Source: Streptomyces sp. SAI-127 | GTDB taxonomy: Bacteria > Actinomycetota > Actinomycetes > Streptomycetales > Streptomycetaceae | Assembly (NCBI RefSeq): GCF_029894425.1 | Contig: NZ_JARXYJ010000001.1 | Coordinates: 8,328,501 to 8,392,500, forward strand | Direction: 5' to 3' | Length of the DNA stretch: 64,000 nt | Part shown: positions 61,643-64,000 of the stretch, piece by piece | Layout of the letters: each line of letters begins with the position of its first letter | Numbering within the stretch: the stretch's first letter is position 1 | Position numbers and translations under genes: made by a program | The notes under the pieces: model-generated | The model's database searches: none | Told to the model about the DNA's origin: nothing | Seen by the model: only the letters and a program-made list of their open reading frames with translations

Positions 61643-62698
61643 ATGATGTGCTTGAGGGCTGCGGTGCCTCGTGTGGGGCGTGCCGCTCGCCTCGTGGTCC
61701 GCAGTGGTCACCGGAAGTCGCGCCGTGTGCTGACGCTCGGGCTGCCCACCGTGTGGGGTGCCGTCGCGATCACGTACAAGCTGACCTGCCCGCTTGCGGA
61801 GCAGAACGGCCTGGGCGCGCGGGTCGCCAGCAGCGCCGTGTTCTTCGCGGTGGGCACCGGACTGATCGTCCATGTCCGGCGTGCCCTGCTGCGTGAGCTC
61901 AGACAGGCCCGCCAGGTCGCGGGCGCCGCGCAGAGCGTGCTGCTGCGGCCGTTGCCCCCGCGCATCGACGGGCTCACGGTGGCCGCGGCCCAGATGTCCG
62001 CCGACCGCGGCGCCACCATCGGCGGCGACCTGTACGAGGCCGTCGCCACGGAACACGGGGTACGGGTCGTGATGGGCGACGTCCGCGGCCACGGCCTCGC
62101 CGCCATCGGTACGGCCGCCGCGGTCCTCGGCAGCTTCCGCGAGGCCGTCCACGACGAGCCCGAACTCGCCGGGGTGCTGCGCAGACTGGACCGCGCGCTC
62201 GCCCGGCACCTGAGGGAGCGCGCCGAACGTGACGGCACGGTCGCCGAGGAGTTCGTCACCGTACTGCTGCTGGAGATCGGCAGGGACGGTGGGCTCAATG
62301 CCCTCAACTGCGGCCACCTGTGGCCGTACCTGTTGAGTGGCACCAGGGTCGAGCCTCTGTCGTGTGCGGATCCCTTGCCGCCCCTCGGCCCTTTTCGGCT
62401 GCCGTGGGACCTTCAGCCCCTGGAGTGCGGCCACCTGTTACCGGGCGAGACTTTGGTCCTGCACACGGACGGTGCGGAGGATGCGAGGGACGCTCATGGC
62501 CGGTTCTTTTCCTTGCCGGAGGTACTTCGTGAGGCTGCGCGGGGTGCTCCCGATGTCGTCCTGGGTGCTGTATTCACCGCTCTCCTGAACCACACGGGCG
62601 GCACCCCGACGGACGACGTCGCCCTCCTCGTGCTGAGAAACGAACGGCAACACTCAGCTACCTCGGGAACCGTGCGACCAGCCACGACGCACCTTTGA
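61643..62698 (+). CDS. PP2C-family (SpoIIE-like) serine/threonine phosphatase
   Basis: The 351-residue protein has two N-terminal membrane helices (about 36-80) and a PP2C/SpoIIE domain at about 115-335 with metal-binding Asp residues (GGDLYEAVATEHGVRVVMGDVR GH split across two strands; LVLHTDGAED; TDDVALLVLR). Such phosphatases act on anti-sigma-factor antagonists or related switches, but none is encoded beside it. ATG 61643 (or 61646) follows a weak GGGGGG site downstream of the terminator. Confidence 0.88.
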   Translation: MMCLRAAVPRVGRAARLVVRSGHRKSRRVLTLGLPTVWGAVAITYKLTCPLAEQNGLGARVASSAVFFAVGTGLIVHVRRALLRELRQARQVAGAAQSVLLRPLPPRIDGLTVAAAQMSADRGATIGGDLYEAVATEHGVRVVMGDVRGHGLAAIGTAAAVLGSFREAVHDEPELAGVLRRLDRALARHLRERAERDGTVAEEFVTVLLLEIGRDGGLNALNCGHLWPYLLSGTRVEPLSCADPLPPLGPFRLPWDLQPLECGHLLPGETLVLHTDGAEDARDAHGRFFSLPEVLREAARGAPDVVLGAVFTALLNHTGGTPTDDVALLVLRNERQHSATSGTVRPATTHL

Positions 62699-62703
62699 AG
62701 CCC

Positions 62704-62747
62704 ACGGCCGGGCCACCGCACTGTACGAGGGGGAGCCGGCGGCCCGG
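62704..62747 (+). terminator. Possible terminator after the phosphatase gene
   Basis: Arms GGCCGGGCC (62704-62712) and GGCCCGGCC (62739-62747) can pair across a 26-base loop, just after the phosphatase stop. The remaining intergenic sequence up to 62892 shows only an AT-rich promoter-like part. Confidence 0.4.
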
Positions 62748-62892
62748 CCGGCCTCTTGCGAGGTATTTCAGTCAACCGGGTGGAAACTCTCCGCGACAGT
62801 GCGCACACCCTGCGGATTCGAGCACTCCGTTCACACCCCGTGTGAAGACGAACCCACTAATCTGACGGAACCGAGCCACCCGGGGGGCATAT

Positions 62893-64000
62893 ATGCAGCC
62901 CAACACTCTGCTCGACGCGATCCTCGACGAAGCCGGGATCTCGCACGCGGGGCTTGCCGCACATGTGAATCAGGCCGGGAGGGCACGCGGCCTCGCGCTC
63001 AGGTACGAACACACCGCCGTGGCACGGTGGTTGAAGGGCCAGCGCCCGCGCGGTCAGGTGCCCGACCTGATCTGCGAGGTGCTCGCGGGCCGGCTCCAAC
63101 GCCCCGTCACCCTCGACGACATCGGCCTCGGCGTGCCGGGCGAACCCTCCGCCCCGCACGGCACCTCGCTGTCCGGTTTCGTCGAGCGGGCCACCGCCCT
63201 GTGGCGCTCCGACGAACAGCAGCGCCCGCACATCCTCGGTGCCCCCGCGGTCACCGGCACCCCCGCCGTCATGCCCGTGTGGGAGTGGGAGAACCCGCCC
63301 GAGGACGTCGACGTCTCCCGAGGCGGCCGGCACCGGGTCACCCACTCCGACATCGCGATGCTCCGCGCGGCCCGCACCCACTACGAGCAGATGTACCGCA
63401 AGGCCGGCGGTATAGCGACCCGCACCCGGATCGTCGGCTTCCTCAACGCCGAGGCCGCCCCGCTGCTGCGCGGCAGCTACACCGACGAGACGGGCCGTCA
63501 ACTGCACCGCGCCACCGGCGGTTTGGTCGCCGTCGCCGGGATCTGCGCCTACGACTCCGACGCCCACGGCCTCGCCCAGCGCTACTTCCACCAGGCCCTC
63601 AGGCTCGCCAAGGCCAGCGGCGACCGCGGACTCGGCGCGTATGTCATCGCGCTGCTGGTCAACCAGGCCCTGTTCATGCGGGAGTACCGCCAGGCCGTCG
63701 CCTTCGCGGAGGCCGCGCTGCGGGCCGCCGGCAAGCACATCACCCCGGCACTCGCCTGCGATCTCTACGCGATGCAGGCCAAGGCGTACGCCCACCTCGG
63801 CGACGGCACGACCGCGCTGTCCTGCATCCGGCGGGCCGAGCAGGCCGCCGAACGCATCCGGCGGGGATACGAGCCCGACGAGACCGGCTATGTCCAGCCG
63901 GGCCTCGTCAACGTCCAGGTGGCGGAGGCGCTTCTCAGCCTCGGCGAGCTCGCGGCGGCGGCCGCGCACGCCGCGGCCGCCGTCGACAACCCGGCCCACG
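62893..64000 (+). CDS. HTH-TPR regulator (NsdA-like), 3' end outside window
   Basis: From ATG 62893 the frame is open to the window edge (about 369 residues). The N-terminus MQPNTLLDAILDEAGISHAG, followed by AVARWLKGQRPRG, is an XRE-like helix-turn-helix. The rest is a TPR-like helical repeat region (YFHQALRLAKASGDRGLGAY, VAFAEAALRAAGKHITPALA). Streptomycete relatives such as NsdA regulate sporulation and antibiotic production; a developmental role here is inferred. The C-terminus is missing. Confidence 0.87.
   Translation, partial: MQPNTLLDAILDEAGISHAGLAAHVNQAGRARGLALRYEHTAVARWLKGQRPRGQVPDLICEVLAGRLQRPVTLDDIGLGVPGEPSAPHGTSLSGFVERATALWRSDEQQRPHILGAPAVTGTPAVMPVWEWENPPEDVDVSRGGRHRVTHSDIAMLRAARTHYEQMYRKAGGIATRTRIVGFLNAEAAPLLRGSYTDETGRQLHRATGGLVAVAGICAYDSDAHGLAQRYFHQALRLAKASGDRGLGAYVIALLVNQALFMREYRQAVAFAEAALRAAGKHITPALACDLYAMQAKAYAHLGDGTTALSCIRRAEQAAERIRRGYEPDETGYVQPGLVNVQVAEALLSLGELAAAAAHAAAAVDNPAH

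Overview
The window is chromosomal DNA from a high-GC actinomycete, almost certainly a Streptomyces. GC is very high, GTG and TTG starts are common, and the content is diagnostic: PafB/PafC next to tatA-tatC, a conservon (kinase-like protein, roadblock protein, DUF742 protein, GTPase and a CYP157-type P450), and blocks carrying infC-rpmI-rplT and pheS-pheT. From memory, the backbone order resembles the SCO1593-SCO1640 region of S. coelicolor; I could not run an alignment.

Layout. 1-8.8 kb: two FKBP prolyl isomerases, pafB-pafC, two small proteins, tatA-tatC, a diacylglycerol-kinase-like gene and a Ski2/HelY-type helicase, all on the plus strand. 8.8-15.6 kb: a tight minus-strand operon of two DUF1989 proteins (UAAP2/UAAP1, now known as carboxyguanidine deiminase subunits), a urea/guanidine carboxylase and allophanate hydrolase. 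Together these form a complete route from guanidine (or urea) to ammonia and CO2. It is separated from a divergent TetR gene (16.6 kb) by about 0.8 kb of tandem minisatellite. 17.5-22.2 kb: a rar/cvn-type conservon whose P450 gene is broken by a 2-bp insertion. 22.2-24.3 kb: a RluA-type pseudouridine synthase and a class I terpene synthase. 24.3-25.6 kb: gene-poor. 25.6-30.6 kb: an acetyltransferase, an APC permease, and a PadR regulator with a Drr-type ABC exporter. 30.6-41 kb: an iron-box-controlled siderophore-interacting protein, a 5'-3' exonuclease, a glycine-betaine ABC system with a permease fused to two binding domains, a cupin regulator with a cytosolic metal-receptor-fold protein, a TDT exporter with a divergent LysR, and an APH-fold kinase. 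41-46.1 kb: a GlnA4-like gamma-glutamylation cluster (class I glutamine amidotransferase, FadR-type regulator, glutamine-synthetase-like ligase, aldehyde dehydrogenase, SDR), probably for ethanolamine or a related amine. 46.1-53.8 kb: surface or secreted proteins, including a mycosin-like protease and a class-A-beta-lactamase-fold hydrolase, plus small conserved genes. 53.8-64 kb: infC-rpmI-rplT with an attenuator-like leader, an rRNA methyltransferase, an orphan histidine kinase, pheS-pheT, a PP2C phosphatase and the start of an HTH/TPR regulator cut by the window edge.

The most interesting signal is regulatory. A 22-bp palindrome lies just upstream of the carboxylase operon (15583-15604). 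A close copy, in the same sense orientation, lies upstream of the APC permease 12 kb away (27849-27870). This ties the permease to the guanidine/urea operon as a two-locus regulon, with the local TetR protein as the first candidate regulator. Other points worth checking are the frameshifted, ExxR-lacking P450, the terpene synthase with an altered NSE motif beside the conservon, the minisatellite, the palindrome in front of tatA, and the infC leader.
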